Below are positions 12,887 to 25,337 of a DNA stretch of 64,000 nucleotides, in pieces; position 1 is the stretch's first letter, and each line of letters opens with the position of its first letter. The notes below the pieces were generated by a model, which saw only the letters and a list, made by a program, of their open reading frames with translations, had not been told where the DNA came from and made no database searches. The stretch lies in NCBI GenBank assembly GCA_000231825.2, contig JH720332.1, positions 524,547 through 588,546 on the forward strand, read 5' to 3'. The stretch comes from Tetrahymena elliotti 4EA (lineage: Eukaryota; Ciliophora; Oligohymenophorea; Hymenostomatida; Tetrahymenidae). Both the position numbers and the translations under genes were made by a program.

Positions 12887-13323
12887 ATTGAAGAACTAAC
12901 TAACTAACATTTTTTTTATCAATTATTTATCTCGCTGTTATTTATCACACACAAATTAATTAAAAGGAACTGTTTAAAATCAAAAATTCTTTTTAAGTAA
13001 GTATTAATTATTGATGTATCACAAGTTAAACCTCTCGTTGTTATATTTGTTGTAAGAGAAACCAAAAGTCATATTTCAACAATAAATTCATTTATGCATT
13101 TGCTTGTTTTTCTGAATAAAAGTAATGGAGATTTTCAAATTAAGTGTTTTAAAGTTAATAAAAACAAAATTTCATTGGCTTTGATCATTTTTTTTAAAAA
13201 CACTTTGTAATTAAACTTGGTAATTAATTATCAGTTGTTGATGAATTTAGACAAAAATTTTAAAATACATGAAAAAAAGGATTTTAGTATTTAATAAAAT
13301 AGAAAAAAGAAAAAGAATTATAC

Positions 13324-13716
13324 CCTGTTTCAGTGACTTGTTCTCACTGTCTGTGATCCTCCAAAAAGAATTAATATGGAAATCAAATATTGTCATACAA
13401 TAATATAAACTATCAATTTATATATTATAACCAAATAAACAGCGCGTGCTTATTATTTATAAAGAAACTGCAAATTTAAGAAAAAACTTCGTAGAAAATC
13501 CTTTATTCGAAAAACTGCAATTGCTAATCTGGCTTAATTTCTATATTCACTATTATCTATTTATTAATGATCCATTTACTAAAATCTGTAAGAAACCAAA
13601 ATCAAATATAATATAAATTAAATTAATACAATGATATATTATATATACAAATTTTTATTTTTCTATCAATTCATTTAGGATGATAATTTAGGGTCAGAAC
13701 AAGTCATTGAAACAGG
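13324..13716. repeat. 21-bp inverted-repeat pair spanning about 390 bp
   Basis: CCTGTTTCAGTGACTTGTTC (from 13324) and its near-exact reverse complement (13696-13716) match at 20 of 21 positions. The 351-bp interior is AT-rich, contains a CAGCGCGTGC stretch at about 13440-13449, and shows no ORF. It may be a non-autonomous transposable element with terminal inverted repeats or a remnant of one; an RNA structure is less likely given the spacing. Confidence 0.5.
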
Positions 13717-14841
13717 CTATATTTGAGTTAAAAAAATATAATGATGAGGGATTGAATATTTCAAATGAAAAAAAGCTCTCTTTTTTATAATTTACTTAAT
13801 AAAATTGATAATATTAAGGTCATCGAAGTTTATTTAAGATGATTGTTTTCATAAAAATTATTTAAAATTTATTAAACGAGTTATTTATTACTTGAAAAAA
13901 AAGTCATCATTTTATTTACTCTTTAATTATCATAATAAACATAATCATATGACACTCTTTTAGAAGTTTCTTTCTTATTTAACAACTTTTTCAAACCTAA
14001 ATTAAGGCTAAGATGAAGAATAAGTATTATTTACAGAAAAGGTCTATCATTATTAAAAAAAAGAAATAGCTATCTATTTTAAATGATATATTTTAAGTTG
14101 TCTGTCTAATTTTGATTTGCTCGATTAATACTAAATAGATATTAAAAACTGAGGGTTATGTAAGTATATAAAATGAATTAGATTTTAATAGATTGATTAC
14201 TTATTTAACATTGGTCAGTATTTGTTTCTTCATAATTAAATAATTATTATAAAATATACTGGACTATTTTTAACTATTTTAACAATTTTGATTAAATATA
14301 TAAAAAAGATGATTCAGTTTATTTGAAATTTGTTGAAAGGACGATTTAAGGTAAAAAACTCATCTTCAAAATAAAAAAAAAGCAATTTTTATTTCCCATC
14401 ACTCATAACTTTCAAAATATTTTGTGATAATTCTTGCTTTAGAATTAATTATTTGAATCTCAACTACTAATAAAAGAACATTTATTAAAATAGAAAACAA
14501 ACAAACGAAATTTGATGGGCAATATTTTTTTATTGATCAGAGCTGACTGAATAATTTTAATTAAAATTCGTTATTTTATTATTTTGATATCAATTATAAT
14601 AAATTAAATTTAATTCAGTATATTTTAAATCTATATTATTTCAATTAAATATTGGACAAATTATTATTTTTTACTAATTTTAGTATGTCTTTAAATACAT
14701 TTTAGCATCAAGTATTAATAATATCTATAAGCTTTATTGTTTCTATAAAATATCTCTCCTTCCTGCTCTGGTTTTTTTTATACTATTAGTTTTATAAATG
14801 GAAAAATCTTCAAATACTTTGTTTTTTGGCTAATTTTATTC

Positions 14842-15290
14842 AGACTTCAAACTAAAAAAATGCAATAGCCAAAAACATAACATAACCTAAAATTAATTGA
14901 AAGACAAGTGAAATCTAAAATAAATCATGGTGAAAATCTTTAAAATTATTAAATGTATCTTAAAAATATCATTTTATCATTGTTTTAAGATGAGAAAATA
15001 TTTAGATGTGTTGTATTTTGTTAAAATAAAATAGAATTAAAACAGTTCAGCTTTTCTAAATAAAGGAATTAATAAGACTTCAAACTAAAAAAATATAATA
15101 GCAGCATAATAATCAATTAATTGAAAACAAAGAAATCTAAAATAAATAATGGCGAAGATCATTAAAATTATAGAATATGTATTGAGAATATCATTTTATC
15201 ATTATTTTAGATGAGAAAATACTTGGATGTGTTGTATTTTGTTAAAATAAAATAGCATTACAGCAGCTAAGTTTTTCTAATTAAGAAGAT
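14842..15290. repeat. Tandem duplication, two units of about 230 bp
   Basis: Unit 1 begins GACTTCAAACTAAAAAAATG at about 14843 and unit 2 begins GACTTCAAACTAAAAAAATA at about 15076. Both then share the order of landmarks: GAAATCTAAAATAAAT, then TATCATTTTATCATT, then GATGAGAAAATA, then GTGTTGTATTTTGTTAAAAT. Non-coding in both copies. Confidence 0.7.
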
Positions 15291-15881
15291 CTATTTAATT
15301 TTTTTATCTTAAAATTAAATAGATAATTATGAATGCAATTCAAAGTATAAATATTTTTTAAAATATATCCTGAACCCAGCAAATAATACTAAAAAAAATG
15401 TAGAAATATAAATTAAAATGATTATTAGAGTTAACTAGGATATGAAAAAGACAACTACTTTTTTATCTTGATAGTTTTTTTGAAGTATAAATGTCTATGA
15501 GAAATGTTTATACGATTAGATATTGAATAAAAAGTAATCTACTCAATGTGTAAATAATAATATCTAATAGGCTGTAAATAATTGTTAATTGCAAATTAAA
15601 AACACTAAGTAAACAAAATCTGATGAATTCTCAATAAAGAATTAAATTAAGTAAAAGATTATAATAATTAATTGCTTAAAATAAGAAAATTATAACTTTC
15701 AACATTCAGATCAACTTTTGTTTGAGATTACTGCTTAAAAATTGAATTTAGGAATAAGTTTTTTTAATCAAATTACAGGATGTTTTTCCAGTGGGTTAAT
15801 AGTTAAAAAAGGTTGGGGATTTTTAAAAAACTTATAAAGAAATTAATATAAAAAAAATACATAATAAATAATTTAAAATAG

Positions 15882-17952
15882 ATGATCCAAAATCTCAATA
15901 ATTTGCAATTAAACTTTTCTCTTAAAAACCTAACTTTAGATTAAATAAAGTAAGTTTATTTTACATTACTTTTTAAAAGAAAACAAACAATTTAAAAAAG
16001 AACTGAAATGAACTCATTTGATGGCTTTTCACCTATTACCCATTCTTCTCAAGAATTCTTTCCAAGATAAGATGTTAAATTTTAAAAAAAAATGTTGATG
16101 CAGAGCAAAAACGACCTTCTTAAATCTAGCAAGTCTTATGAAATCAGTAAAAAAATAGCATAAGTTTCTTGTATGACATTTTAATTATAATAATATAATT
16201 AGATGTTTCAAACACCAACATAACTGATGAAGATGATGACACACAAATATCCGTTAATTCAATAAATTCATTGATGACTAAAAACTTCTCATCCTTTTAT
16301 GAGCAAGATGACAATGATAACAAAAGAGTTTTATCTTTTTCTGGAAGTTTTGACAGCCAAAAGAAGAGTAAATTTCATTTTCATAATATTTATTAAATTG
16401 TAATATTAATATTTATCAAAAAAAGATGGCTCATTCAAATCATTTTAAAATAACCTGAGTGCTATTCCTAATCGAGCTGAATAAACCTAAGAGAATAAGG
16501 AACATGGTGAAGAGTTGCAACAAAACTAATCCAGTAAATTTTAATTTTATAAATGAACTATTCTAAAATTAATTATATAAATTACAGATGATTCCGTTAA
16601 ATATTATGAAATGAATAATGATGACAAAAAGATTAATAAGATCTCATATGCCCAAAATGATACTAATTCAGAAATTAGTAGTCTCAACAACTCATCAATA
16701 AAGAAAGTTTCTTTCAATGATTACATTTAAAAAAGTATTTACATTTTTTATTCTAAAATATTTGGCTTATCTTACCTTTTATGAATTTTTGATTGTTGAT
16801 TAATTTTAAAATAATTTTTTGTAATTTTAAATAGAAACTTTTGAGAAAGATGATTGCTAAAAATTGGATAAATAGATTTAGATTTTCTTAACAAAATGGG
16901 AAGAGAAAAGTTAGCAACAATAAGGTAATGATTGATTGATTAAATCATATTATTTAAACAAATTTTTTTTTAATAAATAGAGATCACATACAGCCCAAAT
17001 AATACTAAATAAGTTAAAAAGACTATATTGAAGGCATCTAAAACTTGGGAATAAGAATCAAGTACATTATTTATTCAATTATCAAAAAAATTGATGTTAA
17101 TTATTTTTTAATAATTTAGTTTATTATCAAGACTCTTAAGATGGTAGAGGACCAAAAGAAGTTATCATTGATTACTGCCAGATTATGAATGAAGAACTGA
17201 TATAAAAACTGCTTAATAATGATGTCTCTAGCTCGAATAACAAGAGAACATATTTTTTTAGTGAATTGGTAACCAAAATATCTCGTTCTGGAGAGAGATA
17301 AAAAAGAATAATATTTTTGACAAATAATTCCTTTTTCGTCCTGAAAAATCTGAATGATTTAAGCGGTGTCTAAAAATTTGAAATTCAAGACATCAATAAA
17401 ATAGTATTCCATTCTCATAAAAAGAACACTTGCTCAGTTATTGTGAGAAACATGTTTTAGTTAAACTTAAAAATTAATCATATCGAGGAATTCATCTTAA
17501 TCATTCAAAGCATATTTAGACATGTATTAAGAGCTAACACTCCTTTAATCTACAAAGAGAAAAAATAGCATAAAGATTAAGCTAACAAAGATGAAGAAAG
17601 CTTAATTGACTAAAAAGCAGAATAGATTAGCTCAAGTTTCTAAACTGAATTTTATGTCTTGATTTAGAAAATAGATAATGAATCTCCTTAAAATAATTCT
17701 CAAATACAAGGTTTAATATAAATATTCGAAACAAGCGTATGTATTGCAAGTCTAGAGAAATGCGAAGGCCTCAATAGACTGCTTTAAGTCGACCTAATAA
17801 AAAGTGATTTATAAAACAGATGCTTCTTGTTTAAATCACAAAAAAATTCAGGCTAATTATTTGCAATAAAACTGCTTAATGACTCAGAATTTACTAACTT
17901 CTTTGAAAAAATATATAACTTTTATGAAAATAAAATAACATTTATCAAATGA
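15882..17952 (+). CDS. TH1-like domain protein, paralogue D
   Basis: Intact 545-residue gene. Exons: 15882-15949, 16001-16146, 16203-16367, 16426-16533, 16588-16734, 16835-16924, 16981-17061, 17120-17952. Total length is a multiple of three and all six internal exons after exon 2 are phase 1-1. N-terminal half: MIQNLNNLQLNFSL, then MNSFDGFSPITHSS, an acidic stretch (NITDEDDDTQISVNS), KKVSFNDYIQK and KTWEQES. Exon 8 (from about residue 269) begins with DYCQIMNEELIQKL, then the TH1-like core YFFSELVTKISRSGERQKR followed by IIFLTNNSFFVLK, and the helix EEFILIIQSIFRHVL. The second conserved region (about residues 430-540) contains LEKCEGLNRLLQVDLIKSD. TH1 domains bind acidic phospholipids and actin in class I myosins; here no motor or IQ motif is present. 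Closest relative in the window is G. Confidence 0.8.
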
Positions 17953-20514
17953 CTGACTGATTAATAAATTTATTTATTTATTTGTTCTAATTCTTTTATG
18001 CTTTATTATTAAAAAAAATATAATCATTAATATTTCTTCAAATTAAATTTTCTTTTATTATCAATTTATTTGTTCTTTTGCCATTATTTTTTAATTCAAA
18101 AACTAATTTTTGAGTAAAGAAAAAGCATCATTAAGGTGTTTTGTCATAAATAATACAAAGATGCCATTATGGAAATAGAGGAAAATTATAATTTTACTCA
18201 AAAATAAATCAAGCTAAAAAATAAAAGTGTGTCGCTCACTTACCTAATTGTTTGTCTTTCAGAATTTTTATTCCATTCCTCTTTTATTTCTTTTATTGTT
18301 TTTGTTATATTTATATATATTGCCAGATTATTAAATTTGCACGAAATTAAAGAAATTAAAACAAATTAGGTTGTAAAAATCTGATACAAATTTACTTTAT
18401 GATTTCTTAATAGATGACCAACAATATTAATAAATGACATTAAGATTTCATAAATTATATTTTTCTTTTTTTGATATTTGAAAGACATTACTTTAATGTT
18501 TAGTCAGCCATTTTATTTACATTTCTTAGTTCAATATTTTAGATAGTACTTCAATAGATTTTATGGATAAAAGCAATATGTAAAATTGCTATTTTCTTCA
18601 ATTTTAGATGACAATTATGAATGAATAAATATTTATTTTAGTCTGTAACAAATTAATTTGTTTTAATAAGAATAAAAAAGCAAAATCTAGAAAATGCTTT
18701 ATATTGTCTTTCTTTCATAAATATTCTTTGTTATTAATTAAGCATAAAAAAACTAAACACACTAATCATCACTCATTTATTTTTATGAATTGTAATGTAA
18801 TTCAGTAAATTTATAATAAAATTTATGATTTACTTTCAAATCTAACTAATTTTACAGCTAACAATTTTGATATTAATAAAGCTGCTTAATTAATTAACTT
18901 ATATTTCTTTTTTATTTTTATTTATCCATTATAATTTCAAATCAATTGATTTTATTACTTTTATATACTATTCCTATTTTTTATTTATCTTCTTCTATTC
19001 TAATCTTTTTCAATCTTAAATTTATTGAAAAAATTTGTTGTGTTTGTTTTTGCCATCAATCGATATTAAAAAAGATTAAAATTGAATGAATGAAAACAGC
19101 CTTAAAGCTTAAAAGGGAGAGTAACTCAAATGTTTGTTAATGAAAAATTCAAAATAAATAAATTATTGATTAATTTCTTTAAATCTTCTCATTCATCACA
19201 AACTCTTCAATCTTAAATTTCAAATTCATTCAAAAATGTGTAGTATTGTTTTTTTATCATCAGTAATAAATTCAAAGGATGAATAATAATTTAATTTCCA
19301 AAGACCTAATTTTTCATCCACCATTACATAGTTTATTTATTATTGCTTTCTCAAAATTAAAATTAGTCTCTCTAAAATATTTTTGAAAATTTGAATGTGT
19401 TTTTTATCATCAACCAATCTTTAGAACTAGAAAATTAGAAAACATTTCTTGATTTCATAAGACCTACTTTTTATTCATCTTCCATTAAAGTCTTCTAGAA
19501 CAAAAAAATTAAAACACTCTAAAAAATATCTTGAAAAACTAATCATCACTATTCATTTTAACAAGAATTGAGATAATCCTTCATTTACTTAACATCTATG
19601 TCTTCTTATTCATCTTCTATGAAAAATTTCAATTAAATAAATAATCTATTGTGTAAACTACTGATAATATTTGTAGCAAATTATAAAAATCTATCATTTT
19701 ATTTCAATTTTTTATTCATTTAATACTAAATAAAGTATTTTGAAATCTGGCTAAAATATAAACACCTCTAAAATCTGTATGGAAAATTAGTCGTGTTTTT
19801 AATGATACTAAAAAATATTTAAGAATATTAATCTACACAAAAAAGAGCCAGGTATATGGTATTGTAAAAGATTTCATTTTGTAAACAAATGTAGAATTTT
19901 TATTAGAATTAAAGCTCAAAAAAATATTTTAGTTTTTTGAAAAGTTTGCTTCAAAACAAATTAAATTGTAAATTTGCTAAATTAATTAAATTAATAGCAA
20001 TATTATTTTTATTTCTTTGCTTCGATCAACCTTACATCTAATTGTATAAACATTATAATTTTTACTGCATATGTTTTAAAAAAGAGATATTACTCAAAGC
20101 TGGCTCTAAGAATCATCATACCAATTCAACAATTATCTTAAAAAAGTTTTATATCTAAGCATTTGGTTTGGCTTTAATAAAATAAACAAAGATATTTTTA
20201 ATTTGATTGATGTTTTTAAAAAAAAATCAAGAAGAATTTGCTTAGAGAGAAATGAATGTTTTTTCTTTTTGAGAAACACATTTTTTCTTAATTAACAAAA
20301 TAGACTGCAAGATCTAAATTAATATTAAAAGTAAGAATAAACCTACTTATTTTAAGTGATCATTTATTATTAATTATTGTCATTTGATTAGATTTTTTAA
20401 GATCATTTTGATGGTAATAATAATAAAAATATACACACCATAATTCCTTGATATTCCCTCCTTGTCATTGCTATAATTTTTATGAGAAGTGGATTTTCCA
20501 TAGTGAATAATAAA

Positions 20515-20526
20515 GGGGGGAGGGGG
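20515..20526. other. G-tract
   Basis: GGGGGGAGGGGG followed by TTTT in an AT-rich spacer. It is similar in type to the C tracts at about 2430, 10380 and 11700. It is not a telomeric repeat array and no chromosome-breakage-like motif was seen beside it. Confidence 0.6.
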
Positions 20527-21303
20527 TTTTGGTAAAAATCTTAAAAAATTGAAGAAAAAAAGTGTATAAAGAAAGATGCTAAATTATCAATAGATAGACA
20601 AAAAAGTAATAGTATTAAGTAGAAAATAAATGCTTTCAACATTAATTTTCTGTTTTTAAATTGAACAATAAATTAATTTTTTGTAATAAAAAATATTATA
20701 AAATAAGAAAATAAAAATTTGGTTTTTGCGTTGACTTGATGCACTTTTTTGCTTTATTTAGTCTTAAGATTTAACTGAAGAAAAGAGATTTTGATTCAAA
20801 AATAATTCAGTAGATGATGTTGAACATAAAACATAAAGATTATTAAATGACAGGTTTTGAGAAAATTGCTATTTTGTTAATTTAACTGCTTAGAATAGAT
20901 AGATAAATAATTTATTTTGTCTGTCTTAATTAAGTAAGTTTTAGTTGCTTCTTGCTGCTGCTAGTAAGTAGGATTCTTTTTAGGAATAAATAAAAAGTAT
21001 TAAATTTTATCTTTAGATTTATTGCTTTTAATTATTAATTTCTATTTCTTTCCTTAGGTATTATTTTATTTTAAGAAGAAGAATTTCTGAAATAATTGAA
21101 ATTAATCAAATGAATCAAATAATAATCATTAATAAAGATAATATTTAAAATATATTTTAAAAAGGCATTTTGAAAACTGTAAATTTGATACTTCAATAAA
21201 AAATAAGACAAATCCAGCAATTCTAGATAAAAAAAATGATATTTTTGGTTCTAAAAATCCTTCTCTTAATTGAGACGGAAACAGTTGAAACATAAAAAAT
21301 AAT

Positions 21304-21339
21304 TTATCTTGAAGGAATTAGTTCCAAATTTCAAGATAA
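21304..21339. repeat. Compact hairpin (10 + 4 bp stems)
   Basis: TTATCTTGAA pairs with TTCAAGATAA, and the inner GGAA pairs with TTCC around a TTAG loop with a 4-nt bulge. The structure is clear on paper. Whether it is transcribed, or only a palindrome in the spacer, cannot be told. Confidence 0.35.
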
Positions 21340-21940
21340 TTTCTCTCTTTCTTGCTAATAGTACAAGTTTTGTCAATCAATGAGTTGATGATAAAATCAA
21401 ATGAAAGATATTTGTTGTCAAATTAATAGCTTAAAGAGTGACAGGTTAACATATTTTTAAAGTAAAAACAGTATTACTTAATGAATCAATTAATTACTTA
21501 ATTTTTTATGAAAAAGTTAAAATTTTTGTTTTCAAATTTCTAGCACTACCAAACTGCTAGCTAGTCATAAATAATTTATAGTTTTTAATAATTTTGAATA
21601 AAACAAAAAACAAGACAGTACTAATCAATAAATCAATTAATAAATGAAAGGAATTTTGCATTTTTTAATAATTGCTTAATTGATTGATTGCAGATAATTA
21701 TTAACTTGATTAAAGTTATAATAGCTATTAATAAAATATTGCATTAAAGAAATTTACCTTTTCGCTATTTGAAATAACTATATCTTTATCATAGTATTTT
21801 AAGTAAATATTTTTTTTTTAATTTTAAATATTTAATAATATCAAATTTGTTAACTAAAAAGATAAATTTTTACAACCTTCTGATCTTATTAAAAGAAAAT
21901 ATTTGGTCAACTTAAAATTTTGGAAAAGATAGATTTCAAA

Positions 21941-23438
21941 ATGGATAACTAAAAGCGTAAGGAATCAGCAATTTCTTCAAAATTTATTACAGGTATTTAC
22001 ATTTTAACAGTGATTTTAAGAAAAATCAATTAAATATTTAATAGAAGAATTAATTACTGATATAGAAGAAGATACTGACTCTCACCAAAACATGAATTGT
22101 ATTAATCACTTCACTCCACATAGATTTTCTCTTTTTGATGAAAGTGCTGAGAAGCAAAAGTTATTTTGTCAAAACTTCAATCAGTCACATCAATCCTTTT
22201 CATAGAGTAATCTAAGATAACACTTATGAGTTTATGAGTGTATAGTCATTTCTTTTTCATAAAAAATTAGTTACTTAGGAATCTTCTTTCAGCACAAGCT
22301 TTACCCTTGATCTTAAGAAGGAAGAATTTTAAATTAATAGATAGGATGATTTTTTTGATTAAAAAGTTCAGCTTTAAGACTAGCCAAGTAATTTTTTTTT
22401 CTAAATTTAATTATGAACCAACTTACTAACTAACCAGCCAATCAATCAATAATTAAAGTTACCGAATCAATCCAATTAAATATGATTTGATTTTACTACA
22501 TTTAATTTTTTGATACTATTAATTAAATTTCAAAAAGCTTTGATCAATAAATATTAAACCCAAATTTGATATAAAAACACAAATAATTATCTTTTATATT
22601 TAACTTTTTATTAAAATAACTAGGTTTCTAATAAAATGAGCAATAATAAGATTATAATTTCAGAGCACTCAATATGGATTTCTGTGGAATTAGAAACAAG
22701 AAGCTAGTGCAATTGCTAATTAAAACAGAATATTACAGCCAAGCATATAAATAATAAAATTTTTTCAGTGAGTTAACAACTAAAATATCTAGCAGAGGAA
22801 AAAAGAAACAGAGAATAATATTTATCACTGATAATGCCTTTTATGTGATCAAAACACTTAACAGCTACAGAGGTGTACAAAGGTTTAACATAAAAGAGAT
22901 AGGTTTAATCTAATTCTATTCAAAAAGTAGTAATCTTTGCTCAATTTTTGACAAAAATGAAATTAAATTAATGTTGAAAGTAAATCATTTCAATGAGTTC
23001 CTTGAGTTTGTACAGAATATTTTTAAGTGCGAATTATTAACACAAGACAATTATTTAAATGAATAAGATAAAATATAAAATAATTCTTAATATTGTGATT
23101 CTGATCCATAAAGCTCTATGGATAAAATGGAATTATTTTTATAGAACTAATAACAATAATTTTATATTTATGTTAACAAAATAAACAATAATAACATTAT
23201 TGAAGATCAATCGATTTAAGGTTTGTTACAGTTTTTAGGCAATAGTATTTGTATTAATTCACTAGATGGTAGCTCTAAATATTTAAGTAGACTAACTCAA
23301 GTTGAGTTATTATTAATAGACTTATAAAATAAATCTTTCATATTCAAATCACTAAAAAATTAATCTGATAAATTCTTTATAAAATTATTAAACAATGAAG
23401 AAATTCCAAACTTTATAAATTAGTTAGAAAATTATTGA
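21941..23438 (+). CDS. TH1-like domain protein, paralogue E (short form)
   Basis: Intact 381-residue gene. Exons: 21941-21992, 22045-22206, 22271-22387, 22624-23438, stop TGA 23436-23438; phases are consistent. The start ATG 21941 gives MDNQKRKESAISS. It is shorter than C, D and G because it lacks the exons carrying KKVxFND and KTWEQES. The last exon keeps MDFCGIRNKKLVQLLI, the TH1-like core (FFSELTTKISSRGKKKQ, then RIIFITDNAFYVIKTL), a polar linker, and the C-terminal region with GLLQFLGNSICINSLDG. It pairs with F as a distinct subfamily. Role unknown; membrane or cytoskeletal binding is inferred only from the TH1 resemblance. Confidence 0.75.
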
Positions 23439-23960
23439 ACTGAAACCTAATTAATTTCATTAGATTTTTATCTTTATTTTTCACTTAAATTTTGTATTTT
23501 CACTTAAATCTATTTACGTACGTTTATTAAATCTTAGCTATTCTATAATCTCCATAAAAAGAGCTCTATTTCTTAATCCAATTAATGGTAAAAAAATTTA
23601 ATTGTTTTCATTAATATTACTGAGCTGAGTCAAATTTTAATACTTTCTACTAAAAATATTATCATTTATTTATTTGTGAATTCAAATTTATGGATATTTT
23701 AAATTTCACAAAAGGGTTAAAATTTAACATTTTTGATTAGTAAATTCATTTTTTTATCAGTAATGATAGACACAAAACAAATCAAATAAAATTCAAACTC
23801 ACTTTAAAACAACAGCTAACTACTTTTAAATTTAGAAATAGATATTAATAAACAGCAAAATTGACCTAAAAACTGGATGTCAGTCAGACCTGAATAACTT
23901 AATCAAAAATTCTTCTAAGTTGAAAGTTTGAAAACTAAGTTGAAGTATCAAAAATAAATA

Positions 23961-24089
23961 CTGTAAACTCTCTATAACAAGACCCCCCTTATAGGGTTTT
24001 TAAATAGGGGTCTTATTATAGGGGATAATAAAGTGCAAAAATATTAGGGGTCTAATATCAAGGAGGATCTTAATATAGAGAGTATACAG
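23961..24089. mobile_element. MITE-like element with 25-bp terminal inverted repeats
   Basis: The left end CTGTAAACTCTCTATAACAA (continuing GACCC) and the reverse complement of the right end, CTGTATACTCTCTATATTAA (continuing GATCC), match at 21 of 25 positions. The interior repeats TATAGGG/TAGGGG motifs in both orientations: CCCCCCTTATAGGG, TAGGGGTCTTATTATAGGGG, TTAGGGGTCTAAT. The element is 129 bp and non-coding. The CTCTATAA termini and subterminal repeats recall non-autonomous Tc1/mariner-pogo-type elements, but the resemblance is from memory of the pattern. Confidence 0.6.
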
Positions 24090-25337
24090 CAATTATTTTA
24101 GATATTGCTAGAAAAATTATGATTTCTAAGATAATTAGTTTTAATTTCTCTTCTTAATTTAAATAAGCTTTTTTAAATTCATATCAAGTGTTAAATAAAT
24201 AATTCCATAACTTTAATTTATTTAATAGAATTTTTTTTTACATGCCAAAGCTTTTTAGATTCTGAAATGTTTTAAGATGAGGTAGTTTATCTTTCATCTA
24301 CATTTTTTTACTTTCTTTAAAGGAGAAATTATGAAACAAAAAAAATCAATTATTTTTAAAAAAATGTATTATTGTTGCGATAAAAAATAAATTAAAATTC
24401 ATTTGAGTAAAAATATAAAGTAATTATTCTTATTAATCAATTTTTTTAGAAATTCAGTATAAAAATTTAAGTTTTCATAAGAAAGAAAACAATTAAATAT
24501 GATATTATTTATCTACACAAAATTAAAAAATATAATCAAAATAAAAAATTTAAAATTATTTTTTTTATGAAATTTTTTAAAGATAATTGTAGTAAGTTTG
24601 AGAAAAATATTGTTAATTTAATTTATAATAAAAATAAATGAATTATTAGTGAAAGTTAATTTGCTGTAAAGGCATATAAAATATTTATAAAAAAACCTTG
24701 AATTATTTTTGAGGTAGAGAAAATTATCAATAAATATCAATTGAATTTATTACAAAAAACCAAAAAAGAAAGTGAATTCATTATTTTTAAGACATTCATT
24801 TATTCTTTTTAAAAAAAATCTTTATTATTAAAGATTACAAAATTTTAATGAAGCAAACAGTATATATTGTGACAGACAGACATTCAAATAAATGTTAAAC
24901 ATCTTAAAACAATCTTTTTAATAATTGATCATTTAAAAAGAAAGATTAAGGAAGATTGATAAAAAAATAAAAATTTGAAATAAAATCATTTTCAAAAGAA
25001 AATAGAAAAAATAAAAGTTCAATTATTTATTTAGCTATTTTTGTAAATAGATAACAGTTTTTGGCTAATTTTTTTGATGAACTAATTAATTCATTATTGA
25101 CTATTCTCTTTGATGTATTAGGTTAACAAACAAGAGTGAATCCTTTTGAGATGTTTTATTATCTTTTAAATTTGCTTTAGAAGAAACTAATTAATGCAGA
25201 GATAGATTAATATTTGTGAACATAAATTTGATAATTAATTAATTATTAATTATTTTCAATTATTAATAGGAAGTAGTAAATTAATTACTTAATAATAACA
25301 TTTTTATTCTAATTTTGAATAAAATTATTCGAAAACA
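24090..25337. other. Intergenic spacer E-F
   Basis: About 1.25 kb of AT-rich sequence upstream of paralogue F. I see no gene, repeat or structured element that I can support. Confidence 0.5.

Larger units (their letters stand above)
9356..15881. other. 6.5-kb gene-poor spacer C-D
   Basis: Long AT-rich region with no supported complete gene. It contains short C tracts (10380-10391), a pair of about 190-bp direct repeats flanking a C/G inverted repeat, an unassigned open frame, a 21-bp inverted-repeat pair spanning about 390 bp, and a tandem duplication of about 230 bp just upstream of paralogue D's 5' flank. Each is listed separately. Confidence 0.6.
17953..21940. other. 4-kb gene-poor spacer D-E
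   Basis: No supported gene. The stretch at about 19010-19810 looks like several diverged tandem units sharing a GAAAATTTG-like start and a GTGTTTTTTATCATCA-like stretch at irregular 150-250-bp spacing. A G tract lies at 20515-20526 and a compact hairpin at 21304-21339. Confidence 0.45.
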
